Notes: generated from the sequence alone by a model not told the origin. Shown: positions 1 through 13,913, numbered from the stretch's first letter. The stretch: DNA of 64,000 bases from Laetiporus sulphureus 93-53 (GCF_001632365.1 NW_024468520.1:692463-756462); one strand, 5' to 3'. Numbers and translations: made by a program.

Positions 1-49
1 TCTTGGAAGCCGTTAATTCGCATGCATACTCAACCTTTTCCTATCTCAG

Positions 50-1909
50 AATTTCCAAGTCGAGTACTACGACGCGCGCGATGCGGCCAATGCGTACCGC
101 GCTTTTCACGATCGCATTTTCCTTGGTGTCCGTCTTCGGCTGTTGACGAAGAAGGACGCACAGACGATGCAGTCCTCCCCATGCTTTTCGCTCGAGGATC
201 CGTTCCAGCCTAGCAGCCCGGCCAGTCCGACCGCCCGGAGGCTGCCGATGCTGCATGTGGATACGTGTCAAGACTTGCAGCAGCAGGCAGATAGGGAGTT
301 GCGTTGCACCGAAGGTACGTTTAGGATTGTCCCTAGTACACGGACAGGTGGTCTTAACCGTTTTATGGATGTAGGCCGTGTTCGTCCGCGTAGTGTCAGC
401 GCGAGCGAGAATATGGGTGCGCCTGATGCTGTTCGTAGGCTTTGGAGGGGAAGGGAGTCGCCTCAAGAGCATAGCAGGCGAGTGTCGAATGATTTGTTTT
501 TCGACGCTGTTGGCAAGGTACGAGCTCTATCAATGCTCATTTTCATGGTTCTGATGAAAGTGTCTGGTAGGGTACTGTGTCACCGCAGACTCCTTCCCGA
601 CCCAGGAGCATCAGCATGGGCCCCGACGACATCGCGAAGGCTCAGCGGTCTAGTTATGATGACGCGGAGACGTCCGAAGTGTACCAAACTCAGGAAACCG
701 CATATCCTTCAAGCTACGGTGGCTCGTCGACCTCCGCGTACGCTCCACAGGAATACTTGTATGCGCAGGCCGTGCCCCAGGCTCAGTACCCAGCATATGG
801 TTCTGACGGACACGCGGGCACCAACGGTCAATGGGCGTTCAGTGCTCCGGCAGCGCCGTCGGTTGAATACTATCTGCCCCCCTCCCCGCGAGTACCACAC
901 TATCACTCGCAGGCTCTCCCCTCGACGCCGAAGAAGGGCTTCTCTCCGATGTACCAACGCCGAGACGAGCGGACGGAATGGGCTCCCACCGAGGAGGACC
1001 CATTTGGGAGGTCAGCTTATAGTCCCGATGCACCTGTCCCCCAGTCGGCCGTTTCGTACGGCAGTTCTTTGGAGCCCTCGCCGACTATGGACGGTCGCAC
1101 GTACTCGGGCAGACGCGGAAACGTGGATTCGGGCATTGCGGAGAAGAACCAGCTGAACATCGAGGCGATCGAGCAGGGGAAGGATATGCGGACGACGGTG
1201 ATGATCAAGAACGTCCCGAACAAGATGAGCGACAAGGAACTTAAGGCGTTCATTGATAGAGTGTGCCCGCGGCGGATCGACTTTTTGTACTTGCGGATGG
1301 ACTTCAAGAATGGTGAGTCTATTCTGCTGGTATGAGTGGTGTGGAGTGCTGATGGAGGGATGCAGGCTGCAACGTCGGCTATGCCTTTGTCAACTTCATT
1401 ACGCTTGGTGACTTATTGCACTTTGCGAAGACGCAGATTGGCGTCAAGTGGTGAGTGGACAATAGTGTGCTGTTGCTGTAAGGGTGACTGACCGTTGATG
1501 ATACAGGAACATCTACTCGAGTGACAAGGATTTACGGCTGTGCTACGCTACTTATCAGTACGTCTCAGTCAAGGGCGCCACTTGCTTAGTACTGACGTTC
1601 GGTCGCAGAGGAAAGGAAGCGCTCATGGAGAAGTTCAAGAACTCTTGCATCATGGACGAGCGCGAGGCGTGGCGACCGAAGATATATTATTCAGCCGGGC
1701 CGAATCAGGGCCTGCCTGAGCCTTTCCCGCCGCCCACGCATTTGCGAAGGAAGGAGCGAAGCTCACACAACCGCGGAGCACTGTTTGTGCCTGGCGCGAA
1801 CTTCTCTCATCACCGCCGCGGGGACCGGGATGGGGACCGAGATGGGAACGGGACCCCGACGTTGTACCATCACCGGCCGCACCCTCCGCGCATGAGTAAC
1901 CGGATGTGA
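50..1909 (+). CDS. Mei2-like RNA-binding protein, C-terminal part (5' end outside window)
   Basis: Predicted RNA-binding protein of the Mei2 family, whose members act in meiosis and development in fission yeast and plants. Exons read as 50-517, 571-1312, 1366-1450, 1507-1557 and 1609-1909, all in phase. The first exon enters in the last strands of an RRM (EYYDARDAANAYRAFH), so one or more N-terminal RRMs lie upstream of the window. A long Ser/Pro/Tyr-rich linker follows. The C-terminal Mei2-type RRM starts at TTVMIKNVPNKMSD and continues through GYAFVNFITLGDLL and KDLRLCYATYQGKEAL. The last 60 residues are Arg/Gly/His-rich and probably disordered. The family call is strong; the biological role in this fungus is inferred. 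Confidence 0.9.
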
Positions 1910-2644
1910 TTGCTAGAAGGATCGCTCAGAGCCCGTGCTTCGCCTCGCAATACTTTACCGTCAAATCGTCGCTGCTTAAATCGTCAAGTTTCGCTGCTCG
2001 AATCGCTCAATACTAACTCGCTGCAGACCTCTCGCGCACGTCTCTCGTTTCGCCCTACTCAAGATCGCTCCATGATTCCGTCGTGGTGCCTTCTCGCTAT
2101 GTCCCGTTCACCATATATATTCTCGCTTCCCTCGCAAGCTCTCGTCAATCTCTATTGTATTCAAGATGGACTCGTTCAGTGCAGCCATCCATTTCCGCCC
2201 GATATGCATCGAAGCTATAACTAGTGTCTGCTTAGTGCTGCAGTTGTCTCACACTCCCCGCTCATTTACTCGTACTGACTGCGTGGTGTCGTAGCTTTGT
2301 CGTTGTGAGGTACGCTTTCGTGCCCGAGTCGATGGCTAGTTTATGAACTCTAGTCTCCATGTGTTCCGCTTACGGTTACGTTCGGTCTCGACCGGTGTAG
2401 AACATGTAGATGTTATATTAGTAGCAAGGATCCCCAGCAAATAAATCAGAGTATATTTCGACATGCGGAAGGTTGCCTGAAGTCCCCGGTTTTTGGACGC
2501 GTGACACGGAGCCACATGCTCGTGATGCGACGCGACTTGTCACGCTCATGTACCCTCTCTTGACTCTCGACTGCCATTCAGCGGACGAGTCGACGTTGAG
2601 GCTGTTAAAAACCACGGACCGCCTCTATCGATCTCAAGAAAAAA
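1910..2644. other. Intergenic / 3' and 5' UTR between two co-directional genes
   Basis: No supported gene. The stretch is AT- and CT-rich, probably the 3' UTR of the Mei2-like gene followed by the promoter and leader of the next plus-strand gene. Confidence 0.6.
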
Positions 2645-4171
2645 ATGGACAACTCCTATGCCGTGCCCACGCCGAACCCGAGCACGACCAAGCGCAACGT
2701 GCGCCCTCCACTGGCGAGCAAGTCGGGACACCAAAGCGCATACAACTCCCACCTCGGCCACCGTGTGCGCACGCCTACTGAGACGCTCGACCTCGCTGAG
2801 AAGATGTCTCCCGACGCGGATAGTAACGGCGTTACCCCTGGTCTGCCTCCTGCTGGCGACGGTGCTGCTCTAGGTCTGGGTCTGGGGTCTCCTGGTGTGA
2901 TGAAGCTCCTATCGTTCTGGTTCCCGGCGGGCTCCCAGCTCTCTAGGCAGCGCTTCTGGTACTTGAGGCTGGCGATGCTCCTGTACTGCGCGCTGAGCAC
3001 GGTGTTCTTCTCGCTGAGTCTGAGGGCGATGATCTACGCGGAGGCGCCCGGCGCCGCGGACGCTGCTCGTAAGCTTTATACTTGGGTGGCTACCTATTGA
3101 GTCTGGAATGAAGGTGTAGAAGTACCGGAGTCGAACCCTCTGGAGGCGCTGCCCATGGACCATCTCCTGTCGAAGCTGACCTCGATCTATCCGCCGCCGA
3201 GGGCGCTCGATGCGTATGTGCTCAAGGGACACTCTGACCTCAAGGGCGTCACCGCATGCCTATGGGCGACTGACCAAGACCTTAACCTCGTCCTCCCCTG
3301 GGCGTCCCGCTGGACAGGTATGCTCGTCTCGTTTCCTCCACTCTCAACCTACGTATCACACGTATCGCAGGCCCGATATCGCTACTGGTAACGACGACTG
3401 TGGATCCCTCCTCCCCAGAACACGAAGCGCTCCTGTACCGCGTCTCGACGCTACAAACGAAGAACCCGCTCCTCAACATCACGCTCTCGCTCCACCTCGT
3501 CCACCTGGCCCCGCGCACGCCCGACAACCCCAACGCGTTCCTCAACCTCGCACGTCTCCTCGCGCCCACCCCGCGCGTCGCGCTCTTCCCCGCCAACCTC
3601 TCCACCCTCCCACCACGTGCGCTCTACGCAGGCCTCCTCGCCCCCGCCGCGTCTTCCGCACTAGCCGTCGAGCCCGAGCCGCGGCGCAGCCCGGTCGTGC
3701 TCACTTCGCGCGGGCAGACGGGCTTCCCGTTCGCCCCGCTCGCGCCGGCCGTGCTCGGGCGCGACGACCCGCTGTGGTGCACGGAGCGCTTCTTCCCGCC
3801 GACGACGCGCGCGGCGGACTGGGAGGAGTGCGTTTGGCAGCTTTGGCTCGAGAATTTTGGCGACGTCGAGGTCCGCCAGACGCGTGGGTGGCTGCACGAG
3901 GCCCTCGCTACGTCGCCAACGTCCCCGGCTGTGGATTCGAGTCCGGTGGTCAGTATTTGGTGATATTGTGCCAGAATTCTTATTGTGCTGATTGACGTTT
4001 TGACAGGCGAAGCTTCGCCGTCGCCTGGTTGCCAAATTCAGAAGCGAGACCTGCGTTCTGGCCACGAGGCAGCTGGCTGCCCTCCGCAGTGCCGACAAAG
4101 CCATGGATGCGAAGAAGGCACGCTGGCTCAAGCGCGTGTGCCGCGCGTGGACGAACTCTAATCCTGCATAG
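2645..4171 (+). CDS. Type II membrane glycosyltransferase-like protein (GT49/LARGE-like)
   Basis: Four exons (2645-3068, 3120-3317, 3371-3948, 4007-4171) give a 454-residue protein. A 90-residue polar N-terminus is followed by one hydrophobic helix (LRLAMLLYCALSTVFFSLSL, about residues 100-120), the layout of a Golgi type II enzyme. The lumenal part contains ACLWATDQDLNLVLPW and WTGPISLLVTTTV, then a Pro-rich stretch and a C-terminal block with RAADWEECVWQLWLENFGD, which resemble fungal relatives of glycosyltransferase family 49. No classical DxD motif was confirmed by eye. The start ATG directly follows an A-rich tract (AAAAAATGG). The family call is moderate; substrate is unknown. Confidence 0.6.
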
Positions 4172-4338
4172 TCAAGCGTGGAAGACGACTGGATCAAAAG
4201 ATTACCTATGAGTGAAGTATCGGACCTGGACTTTGAAGCATGAAATTGTAGATAACTTGGGAATCGTAGATGGTATACACGTGCATGTCAGTCCTAAGTA
4301 AAGCAATGGGGGATGTCATGAGGAAATCGTAACGAAAG

Positions 4339-7300
4339 CTACTCGGTATCAGAGTCTGGCGGATGGTGCATCCTCGCCTCTTGCTCCTCGTCATCGAGGT
4401 CGGTCCGATTGTCACCAATCAACTCCTGTGGCACCTGGAATGCAGAAAACACAAGCTCGTGCTCGGGACCATCGACGAGCAGCCCGAGCATCTCCTCCGA
4501 CATATCTACACGAAACGCATACCATCAATGTCTGCAGCAGTGAGGCGGAGGACCGCGGAAACGTACCGATGGCCTGATCCAGCATCGACCGCAACTCGGT
4601 GCTGACGTCCTGCGGCGGCTCCGCGTAGGTGAGCCGTCCGAGGGTGACGATGATCATATGGTGGATGCCGTGGAACTGGGGGTAGCGCGCGTTCAGGATC
4701 TTCTGGCGGAGGCTCGAGGCCGAGTCCTCTGCGCTGCTCACGAGTATATACAGGAGTGAGACGGCACGGACGGTCTGCTCGATCGTCCTGAAGGGTACAG
4801 TTAATTACCTCGTGGTCATAATGGGCTGGAGGAGAGACGTACCATCTCGTCATGTCCGGAGAACGCAGGAGCGCCTCGTCCTCCTCGAACAAAGGAGTCG
4901 TAATGTTGGTAAGAAAGACAACGATGGAGAGGACAAGAGTCTGCGACTCCAGCAAGATTGCCAGCGCATCCCGGTGCGCGATGCCGACGCCGGCTATGAA
5001 GGCCAAGATGGTCTCCTTGAGCATATTCGCCTGCAGACACTGTCAGTGAAAGTCAAGTACGGGCAGCGAGTCCTGATGCACCTCATGTCCTTGCAAAGAC
5101 GTGTTTCTCAGGTAGGAAGCCATCTGCTCGATATGAGGAATCTTGGAGTAGTCTTTCGTTGCAGGCTGTTGCCCTTCCGTAGGCTCAACAGCCGGGAAAG
5201 ACAATAGATCTCTGAACAATGCGTGGTCTGCGAACTCCATGGTAAGGACATGGTTGACGAGCAGTCAGAGGAAGCTTTATCACGTACGCGAAGCGAGCAA
5301 CGTCAGCATGCGCACCGAACGGTGCAATAACCACGTAGGGTGAGCGGGGTCTAGTAAGTTAGACAAGACGTGAAGGCCCCGCGGGATGACGGAGAACCTG
5401 CAAACTGTCAGTGTAGGAAAACACATCATCAGAACAAGACCTACTTCGATGCGAGGACATCAGGCGTAGTCCAAATGACGACGTCCAGAAGTCCCAGGGT
5501 TTCCCTGGCCAAAGCACTCAGTTCGTCGTCCCACGCCTCCTTCCGTGGAGTAAAGTGCCTCTCGATGATGCCACAGAGCGTTGTTAAGGTTGGCGAAGGC
5601 GCCTCTCGTATGAGGTTGCCCTGATGTTCGTGCGATGCAAGCACTAGGCGAGCAAACGATGGCAGTCTGTATGCTAGTGCTTGTAGTAGATTGAGGAGGC
5701 CTATCAGTGGAGCAAATGCGCCATGCTGCTGCAGAAGATCTGCCAATGAGATGAGGATATCCAAAATTATTCCAATCGGGCGGTCGACATCGTCTATCGG
5801 AATGACTGCAGGGCCCAAGCTTTCGAGCAATCGTTTGTTCAGATTACAATATAATCGCTGGTGCTCGAACGACGCCATTGATAAAGATGTACCGATAAGC
5901 TGCTGAACCGTCAACAATTCTGACGGGGGCATGCGATGCGTCAGAATAATCCGGAGGACCTAGAAGACAGTCAGCTTCTCTGAAAGGGGAGCTCGAACAG
6001 TGTCGTACTCACCTCTGCCCGCCAGTCTGGAAGGACAATCTCCTCGCCTTCGTCCTCAGGCGCGTCGGCCTTGTTAGTATCGGCCATGTTGACGTCTCCA
6101 TCAGCATCGTGCATATCATCCACATTGCCGATGTCGTTCTCCTCGTCTTGAATAAACAATGCAGGTAAAGGTCCAACCGATGTTCCACCTCTTATCGGGC
6201 TGCTGAGAGGAGGACTGCTGGGAGGCGTTTGAGGACGTCTTGGGGGAGAAACGTGCCTTTGTGACCGGTGCTGAGAGGTGAAGAAGTTTCTCTCGATCGC
6301 TTCCTGGTCGGTCCTATGAGGATCCTCCGCGCGCTGCTTGCCTTTGCCCTTGATAGATTGAGATGGTGATCTTGTCGGTGACGCAGCCGGATCGAACGCA
6401 TTGACGAAACCCGGCATGGAAACAAATTTCTTAGGCTTTTCCACTGACGCCCGAGCCTTTCGCGGCGAGTTACCGATGCGTATGGAGAAGAGGTCAGACC
6501 CGTTCATTACTTGCTGGCCGAGAAGGCTCGGCCCAGCCTTGTCCAACGTAGTGTTCCAATTTCGCATCTGCGACGGCATCCGTACGGGAGTCAATGGTAC
6601 TTGTTTGCCAATCTTCTTACCCCGAATAGACCACGGAGAGTTGCGTATGGATGTTTCTAGCTCGTGTTGCTAAACATTGCGAAAGCTGTAGAGTCGATAC
6701 CATTGCCACGGGAAAGAAGCTCACCTTGAATGTGAATTGAGTCTTCAGGCGGTCCATTTCTTCCTTCATCTCCTTCTGGATTTGTAGTTGCGTGGCTTCG
6801 GCTGCTTCCTTGGCAGCCTTTATTCTCGCAACTTCCGCTGCGTGCTGCTTCGTGGTCTACGAAATCGACCATCATGACAGCTAATGCGGAAGGCGACGTA
6901 GTGACATACCCTTTCGATGCTCTTCCGTAGGATACTCACCTCACCTTCTTTCGCAAGTCGTGCATCCTCCGCAGCCTTCAAGGATTGCTGCACGTGTTGC
7001 TGTTCCTGCCTCAGCTGTTATTGGTGTTAGCGAGAGGTTCCGATAGCCTATTGTGCTACAAACCTGATTCAACTGTGCACGAAGGGTCTCTAGCTCTCGC
7101 TGAAGACCCTCGTCTAGATGACCCGGGTCCTCCAACTGTCTACTCTGCACATCATGGTCATCATGATTCCTGTGTAAGGCATCCCCATTGGGAGTATGGA
7201 TGGAAGGCTGTCGAGCAAAAGTTATACTGTTGCTATTTGTTCTATAGAGATTCCCTGCAGGTCGGTTGGTTGGTGCAATATGCTGCTGTTGACGACTGTT

Positions 7301-7738
7301 AAGGCGAGGCTATAGCAGCAGGTGGAAATGGTTCGAGTATAATACGTACTTCTCTGACCTTGATCGGTATTCATTGCTCGCCCCAGCATTCTCTCCAGAC
7401 CCCACTACTTCCTTGCGCCGAGCTGTACCGTTAGGACGGCTGCCAGATGCACCCTGCGCCGAGTTCCCGAACTTGTATGAGCCATTTCTGGAAATGAGTA
7501 TGTCTGGTTCATCCTCTTCATCGTTCAGATCTGCGGTACGCTTGGCCTTGGCGAAAACCGTCCTTGGATGAGCAATCTTTTGCCGTTTCGCAGGCGGCTG
7601 TATCGGAGGAGTTGGTTGACTATGGTCCATAATATTTGAAATTTGCGACTCTCTGTACTTCGCATCCTCATCGTCAAAAATTGCTATGGTACTGTCGTCG
7701 ATGTCCTCGAAGAGATCGTCATCAGAGTCCTTGTTCAT
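4339..7738 (-). CDS. ATRIP/Rad26-like DNA-damage checkpoint protein
   Basis: Eleven exons on the minus strand (7738-7350, 7295-7064, 7014-6910, 6856-6725, 6669-6013, 5959-5445, 5397-5288, 5227-5082, 5030-4843, 4787-4567, 4505-4339) close to a 953-residue protein. The layout is that of ATRIP/Rad26/Lcd1, the obligate partner of the ATR kinase: an acidic N-terminus (DDDLFEDIDDSTIAIFDDED) suited to RPA contact, a nuclear-type basic patch, a coiled coil spread over exons 2-5 (RQEQQHVQQSLKAAEDARLA onward), a disordered Ser/Pro linker, and a C-terminal helical repeat region. An in-frame upstream ATG (7795) exists, but 7738 gives the expected acidic start. Called from architecture rather than a signature motif, so moderately sure. 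Confidence 0.65.
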
Positions 7739-8284
7739 GGGTGCGAATGCATCAAAGAGGAAGAGAAACAAGTGTGGTAGACGCTGACGCCACAAACGCG
7801 TCCTCGTGTTAACGCGCTCGTGGCGTACGTTTCATGCGGAATATCGAATTCGGATAGAAGCCACAGAGTCCCTTTATATTTCACAGAAATCGATGAACAG
7901 TAATAATACAGGATAATGGTGGAAGTTGTCCGTGGAGAGTACAACGAAGGGTATGCTGATACTACATCCCGACAGGCAGGCGTACCGCGCCCACGTAACG
8001 TCGGACCGCGTAGTCAGGCTGCGCGGCACTGCAGCGACACCTAGAGCCTGACGCGGGACGAATATGAGCAGCCCAGCATGCTGATAGCAGTGTGCTATAC
8101 AGTGCACCACACCAAGAAGGAGGCAACTCAGTCAGCAAGGAAGATATGATAGGACCTCCACTGGATGGCACATTCATGCAGCAGATTCTGAAGAATGCAC
8201 GGAACACCCAAGGCAAGCGCGGGCATTTGCAATGCCAGCTTTATCACCATTTAGGTGGACTGATATGACAGCGTCATGCTGTCA
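7739..8284. other. Intergenic between two minus-strand genes
   Basis: Holds the 3' UTR of the UPF2 gene and the promoter of the ATRIP-like gene. No open frame with convincing splice structure was found on either strand. Confidence 0.6.
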
Positions 8285-11200
8285 TCAGCCAACATATCGT
8301 ATCTTGATTGCGCCATTGCGGTTGCGAGCTTCGAGGGCTGAGGACTCTGATAAATCAGTCGACTCACTACAGGATACCTTCGGTACGTACCCTTCAACTC
8401 TTCGGCTTCCTCGCGTTGCTCGTAATCAAGGACAAGCTTCTTCAATTGCTGCTGCTCGACCTTGTCCTGTAGTTGAGCAGTACGAGTTTGAACAGCCAAA
8501 GCAGACTCAGCAGGTATAGCAATCTGGCGAGTCTGGAAAAAATGTAAGTTTTCTGAGAGCGGTCGATGTCCGGCTGTACACACCTGAGGCTTATTACCTC
8601 GCTTCGTGAACAAGGTGAATGCCATGACGCCTGGTTCCTTCGCCGCAGAGCTGCCTTCAGTCTCATCTTCATTCTCGTTTCGTTTCTTACGCAAGACCGG
8701 AGGAGGGACAGTAGACTCCCAGAGCGCCAATGCAGTCTTCTTATCAACCTTCCTCGACTCCGCGGAAGTATCAGTGACCATCTTGGCAAACTCCTTAGCG
8801 AATTCTGCCTCATCCTCCTCGGACGGGCCAAAGCTCTCCTGAGCGGACTTCAGAATCACTGCTTCGGGCGATTGTGCGCGTTCATCCAGCTGACATACAA
8901 CAACTCGTTTGTGTGCACCGTTGCATTCGTGTTTTATAAGACTTACCGGGGATTCAAGCTGAGATTGCTCTTCTTCGTCTTCGTCCTCCTTGTCATGTCG
9001 TTCCTCTTCGTCTCCGCTATCTTCGCCGCTTTCTTCCCCTTCACCAGTGGTAACTGGCAACTTCCATCAGTGGCTGTCTCAAGTCCAAGGCGGTAGAACT
9101 CACGGCCCGCATACTGAAAGGCAGTGGCAAACATATCATCCACCGCACTAGCAGCTTCCTCATATGTCTTGAACATGTTTAATTTGGGTCTAATAGCCTA
9201 CGAAATTTGTTTAAAGAACGGCTGCAACGCTCATGAACAGTTGGTGGGCTTACCTCTATCGAGTCGGTCAGCATGAACTCAACATCCATGGGAAGAGGAG
9301 CCTTGGACAGGACATAGAGCTGTGACGATTGGTGGTCATCACGACAGTTAGCACGTTGAAAAAAATGTATTGCACACCTGGAAGAATGTGATGAAGTTGT
9401 CGAGCTTCTTCTGCTGCGTGCCACGATCGAAGCACATCCCGCAAGTATCCAGGATTACACAAACGAGGCGGATCCTGAAAAAGTCGTCTGGCATGTCAAC
9501 TGGGCATGGCTGCGTTGGCATGGGACGTCCTTCGGCTGTGATGTACGCGTTAGCAGCATTTCCCAGTTTTAAAATGAATTTTGCTCACGATGACCAAAGG
9601 TAACCAAAGTCCACAGTGTATCGAAAATGATCCCAGAACCAACCAGCCGATATATGTACAGTTCTCCGAGATACTTCACTGTGGCCACGCGTCGCTGATT
9701 AATGCTGTAAACGTTCTGCTCCAACCCGCGCCTGACATCTTCAAGCACTTGATCAACCACCGCGATAGCGAATGCAGGATGATAGCGCTGCAGGTCGTAT
9801 GTGAGCATCGCGAGGAGCGCGATGTTGCCGTATTTGACTTTCCACGGCTTCGTAAAAACCTTGTGCAAGGTGCCCACGACTACGGGGTCATTCCAGTCGA
9901 GCTTGCGGATCAACTTGAGCACCTTGTCGATGGTCTTCTTTGTGAGACCGTCGTAAATGAGGTGTCGGATGAATAGCTCCATGGGGGTGCGTTCCTTCGC
10001 CTGCCTCGCGGCACGCTCCGGAGGATTGACCTGGCATATACGGCTGCTAAGTGCAGCTCAAACGACATCGACGAGACGTTGCTCACCTGGTAATACGCGT
10101 TTTCCAGCAATAATTGTTGTCTCTGGTCGAAGTGCTGTAGACTCTGCTTGCGACGCATCAACTCCAACTATGAACCGCAACTGAAGTCAGACCAGTGCAT
10201 ATAAGCCGTTCTAATTCACTGACCATCTTGCTGAAAGGTTCTCTGGTCTCCTCATTCCTGAGCAGGTATCGGCCACAGCCTTCCAGGAGTAGAGCAAGGT
10301 TGTCCACATTCGTACCAGAGAAGTCATCCAGGCACACTTTATACATGTGCAAAATGAGATGGGGCGGTACTACTCCAAACTTCGTGAGGTTCGAGATGAA
10401 CGTGATATTCTGATCGCAACCCGATCGCATCAAACATTTGTACGAGTATCTCAGATGAGTCCGCACTGACCTTGAGCCTGACTTCTGTCAGCTCTTTGAC
10501 AACCTTCTTCTTACGTTGCAGATAACGGAACTCTTCGTCGAGCTATGTGCATCAGGTTACAATGTTGTATCTCCGAATAGCATGATCCTGGACTGACCAT
10601 TGCTACAACCTCACTGCCGATGTCCGGCATATACTTGTTCAGTGTGGCTATGAGCCTTGAATAGTGTGGCAGCAAATCCGACCGGCTCTTCGGTATTTGG
10701 CTCATGAACTAAATCGAACAGATATCAGCACATCAATTACTCGCTCTTTCATTATGAATTCCCCCACTGACTTTGATGAGCCTCTTGCGAGCCGCCTTCG
10801 AGTTCAGAAAGGCGAAGTCGACAGCTGCTTGATCAATCAGTGTGCGATTTGTAGTGTCAGGCAATCGCGCGAGGAGAGCCGTAAGCAGCTGAGATGGGCC
10901 TTGTGGCGCAAGCTGTGGGGTAGACGGAGGCGATGTCTTGGGCGTGCCGGGAGTTGGTGTCGGAGCACTGTAGGCAAAACGTCAGCATGGCGCCGACAGC
11001 TTGAGATAACCAGCTTCAGACTCACTCGTCTTCGTCTTCGTCCTTCTGAGCTCCTTCCTCAATATTCGCCTCAGTGGCAGTGACATCTCCGTTCATTTCT
11101 CCCTCTTCGGCGACTTTCAGCCCGGCTAATTCCTCCTCGAGCTTCCGCACCTGCTCCTCCACCTTCTCCTTCTCCTCCTTCTCCTTGCTATCCCCTTCCG

Positions 11201-12741
11201 TGCCCTCGTCAGCCTCGCTCTCGACTCCAAGCACATTGCGAGGAACGTAGTTCTTCAGGTCCGGGATATCCTCAAAGAATCGCCGCTCTTCCTCATCCTC
11301 CCACTTCCCACCCGTCACAGTCTCTATCTCCATGCCTACCCCGCCGATACCGGTGTTTGTGCCGATGAGGATCGATTCGGACTTCTGAGCAGCGGTCTTG
11401 AGTGTAGGCATTGGAAGGTAGAGTAGCTCGGACAGGCTACGCGTGTGTCAGATTTTCCGCAATGGCAGATCAGAGTTGACCTGCGAGCTCACATCTGACA
11501 GTTCTGAAGCAGCTTCTCGTAATTCCTGGTCATCTTCTCGTATGCCTGCTGCCTATCCTCGAAGATCTCTCCAGAGCGGATGTATGCTTCATGATTCCGC
11601 CTGTCCTGCTCTTGCAGGCGCTACATAGCAGGTGTATATGCATGAAAAGACCAATCGCACAGATATCCCGACTTGAATACTCACGTCATGCTCGTGCACT
11701 AATTTCTTCGAGACGCTTTCGAAATATCCCTCGCACATCTTCTTGAATCTGTCCCTGATTTCCTTTTCAACTAGCTCCTCCTCTTCGTTCATCAGTAGTG
11801 GAAATGCTCCATTTGCTTGCTCATTGGCTTCATTCGTGGTCACAGAAGAAAGGGTGCCAGGCTCAGCAGAGGACGAAATCTGCTTTGTCGAAGGAGGCGG
11901 GACGATGCCGAGATACGGGCGAGCGAATGACTTTAGGAATGTACACAGCAGCGGTAGCGACGAGAGCGTGGGATCATTGGATAACTGACCAGGAGATTGT
12001 GCATATGAGCTAACGTGCCACAACATGAACACGATCGTCACTCACAAGATCCTTCATGACTTTCATCATCCATTCCCCGCCACTTTTTCCCGGGCCATCT
12101 TGAATAATCCCAACTAGCGCCAACTCAGCGCAAACACGTAGGACTGGACGTTGTCTGGACACTCGCGTTACATCCTCCTTCTCGCGCTGCTCCGGGGTGA
12201 GGGCTGCCAAAGCCGCACGGGAGGGTGGCGCTAACGCTGCAGACAGCGAGGATATAAGGCTCGGTGTGAAGGACTTAGGGAATCTGCGATGAAGCAGTGA
12301 GATAATCTGATAAACACGATATATGCGTCAGTTCTCGTAATGCCCGGGCCAGGTAAATATTTACCTCCGCGGCACTCCAGACATCCTTCTCGGTCTTGCA
12401 ACGTGCGATTCCTTCAGGAACGGCACCTGCCAGTTCATCCACGTACTTCTCTAGCGAAAGTGTTTCTATATCCTTGACGATTTGGTCGCGATTCTCGATA
12501 CTCAGCGATTGGCGGATACGTTTGATCAAGGCAGTGTGCCTCTTCAGCGAAGAATCCAATGCCTTCGTCGGCTCTGTATAGCACATCGTACTAGAGTGTT
12601 AGTAGCTCACAATATATCACGATATCGCGCACCATTCCCTGCCTGCTTCACGTTCAGCTCTTTCAGAGCCGCTCTTCTCTGGCGTCGCGCCTGTTCATCG
12701 TCCACCTTAGGTGGCGCGTTCCCATTTGGGCCTGTTTCCAT
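8285..12741 (-). CDS. UPF2: Regulator of nonsense transcripts UPF2 (Nmd2)
   Basis: Nonsense-mediated mRNA decay scaffold that bridges UPF3 at the exon junction to UPF1. Nineteen exons from ATG 12741 to TGA 8285 give 1146 residues, the usual family length. Three MIF4G-type helical domains can be followed: the first around residues 60-300, the second about 500-690, and the third about 690-890 with ELFIRHLIYDGLTKKTIDKV and the hallmark RIRLVCVILDTCGMCFDRG. A strongly acidic segment (GEGEESGEDSGDEEE) follows, as in other UPF2 proteins. The C-terminus, including ARNRNGAIKIRYVG, is the UPF1-binding hairpin-helix region. Intron sizes are about 50-60 nt and all phases agree. Very sure of identity. 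Confidence 0.97.
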
Positions 12742-13913
12742 CGTGCTTCGCGACTGTTAGCACTGAGACTGGAATGAGCCTCCCGAGTGGTTGTGTAGCA
12801 CGAGAAGATAAAGGATGGAAGTAACAGGTTGAGAGTCAGGATTGAGTTCAGCGTTCGCACCGCCCCCGCCACGGCCACCGAGTAACACGCTCGGATCACA
12901 GATGTCCACTCAGCCACAGTTACGATTTGATTCCGTCCTCGATGATCCTAACAGGATGTCCCCGACTTCATACCACTTGCTTGACACATCATGATCAATT
13001 ACTAGTCGCACGCCGAGGCATATTCGCCCTCAAACGTTGCTGGAATATACAGAGTCTGATTGCACCGTGCTGAATCTCGCCCTGCTCGCTAGGCGTGGTT
13101 ATAAAACTCAGCCATTGGAATTGAAATCCGAATGCAAAGTTTAGGTCGCATATCACAAACACTGGAGTTATAACAGTATCCTTGGCTTTGAGGCTACTGA
13201 TGTTACATAACTGCTCTGAAAGCTACAGGATTGGTAAGCTATCGACCAACGATTGACGATCCTCATCGAGCTTTCGTTGACTTCGAAGTCTATTGTTCAA
13301 CTTCGTTGGTCGACGTGTACCTAGTAGGCTCTTTCTACTGGACGAAACCGTCGGCTGAAAGGCTTACCTCCCGATGGTTACTAGTGATAACTCCCGCGAT
13401 GGTACTTCGAGAAGCGTGGAGCACTCGACAGTAATGTTTCTCAACAACTCTGAAGTAGGAATCTATGTGAATATGAACTTCTCATGCCGTTGGTCCATGG
13501 AAACCTTGATGCTGGAATAGGTCTGTCGCATATACTGCACGCCTGATGACTTTATGATTAAAGCAATACAGCCTGCATCCACAGGCGCCGAGTAGGTGTG
13601 CATGATGCGAGTTCTAGTCCACCTTGCTCTGGTGGATCCTGCGAGGGCACTGTTTAATAGGCACATCTGCCCGTGACACAGATCTCCGCTTCACTGAGAT
13701 GCCTCTTGAGGAGTAGCTCATGCTTCTTCAAAAGTCGTGGCGAGCATGTGTATGATCAGCCAAACACGTTGAATCGAAACCACCTTCGCGGTGTCACTCT
13801 CGCTTCGCTTAAGAGACCGTCCGCAAAATTTCGCACTGCCGCACACGGATGGCCGGCCTGCAGCCGCCCTCATGCCCCTGACAAGCATCCTCCCCACGAA
13901 GGCGCTTTTCAGC
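12742..13913. other. Divergent intergenic region
   Basis: About 1.2 kb between the start of UPF2 (-) and the coiled-coil gene (+). It should hold both promoters. No coding exon, tRNA or repeat could be supported. Confidence 0.5.

Noticed and set aside
143..1156. One long uninterrupted 337-residue plus-strand frame across the Mei2-like gene
   Set aside because: It reads the first exon correctly but then runs through an intron into the wrong frame of the next exon. The RRM continuation requires the splice at 517/571.
3210..3995. 261-residue Arg/Pro-rich plus-strand frame
   Set aside because: Alternate frame of the glycosyltransferase-like gene, caused by GC-rich codons. It ignores clear splice sites.
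8566..9096. Plus-strand open frame of 176 residues opposite UPF2
   Set aside because: It is antisense to well-supported UPF2 exons, has no motif and is explained by codon bias of the real gene.
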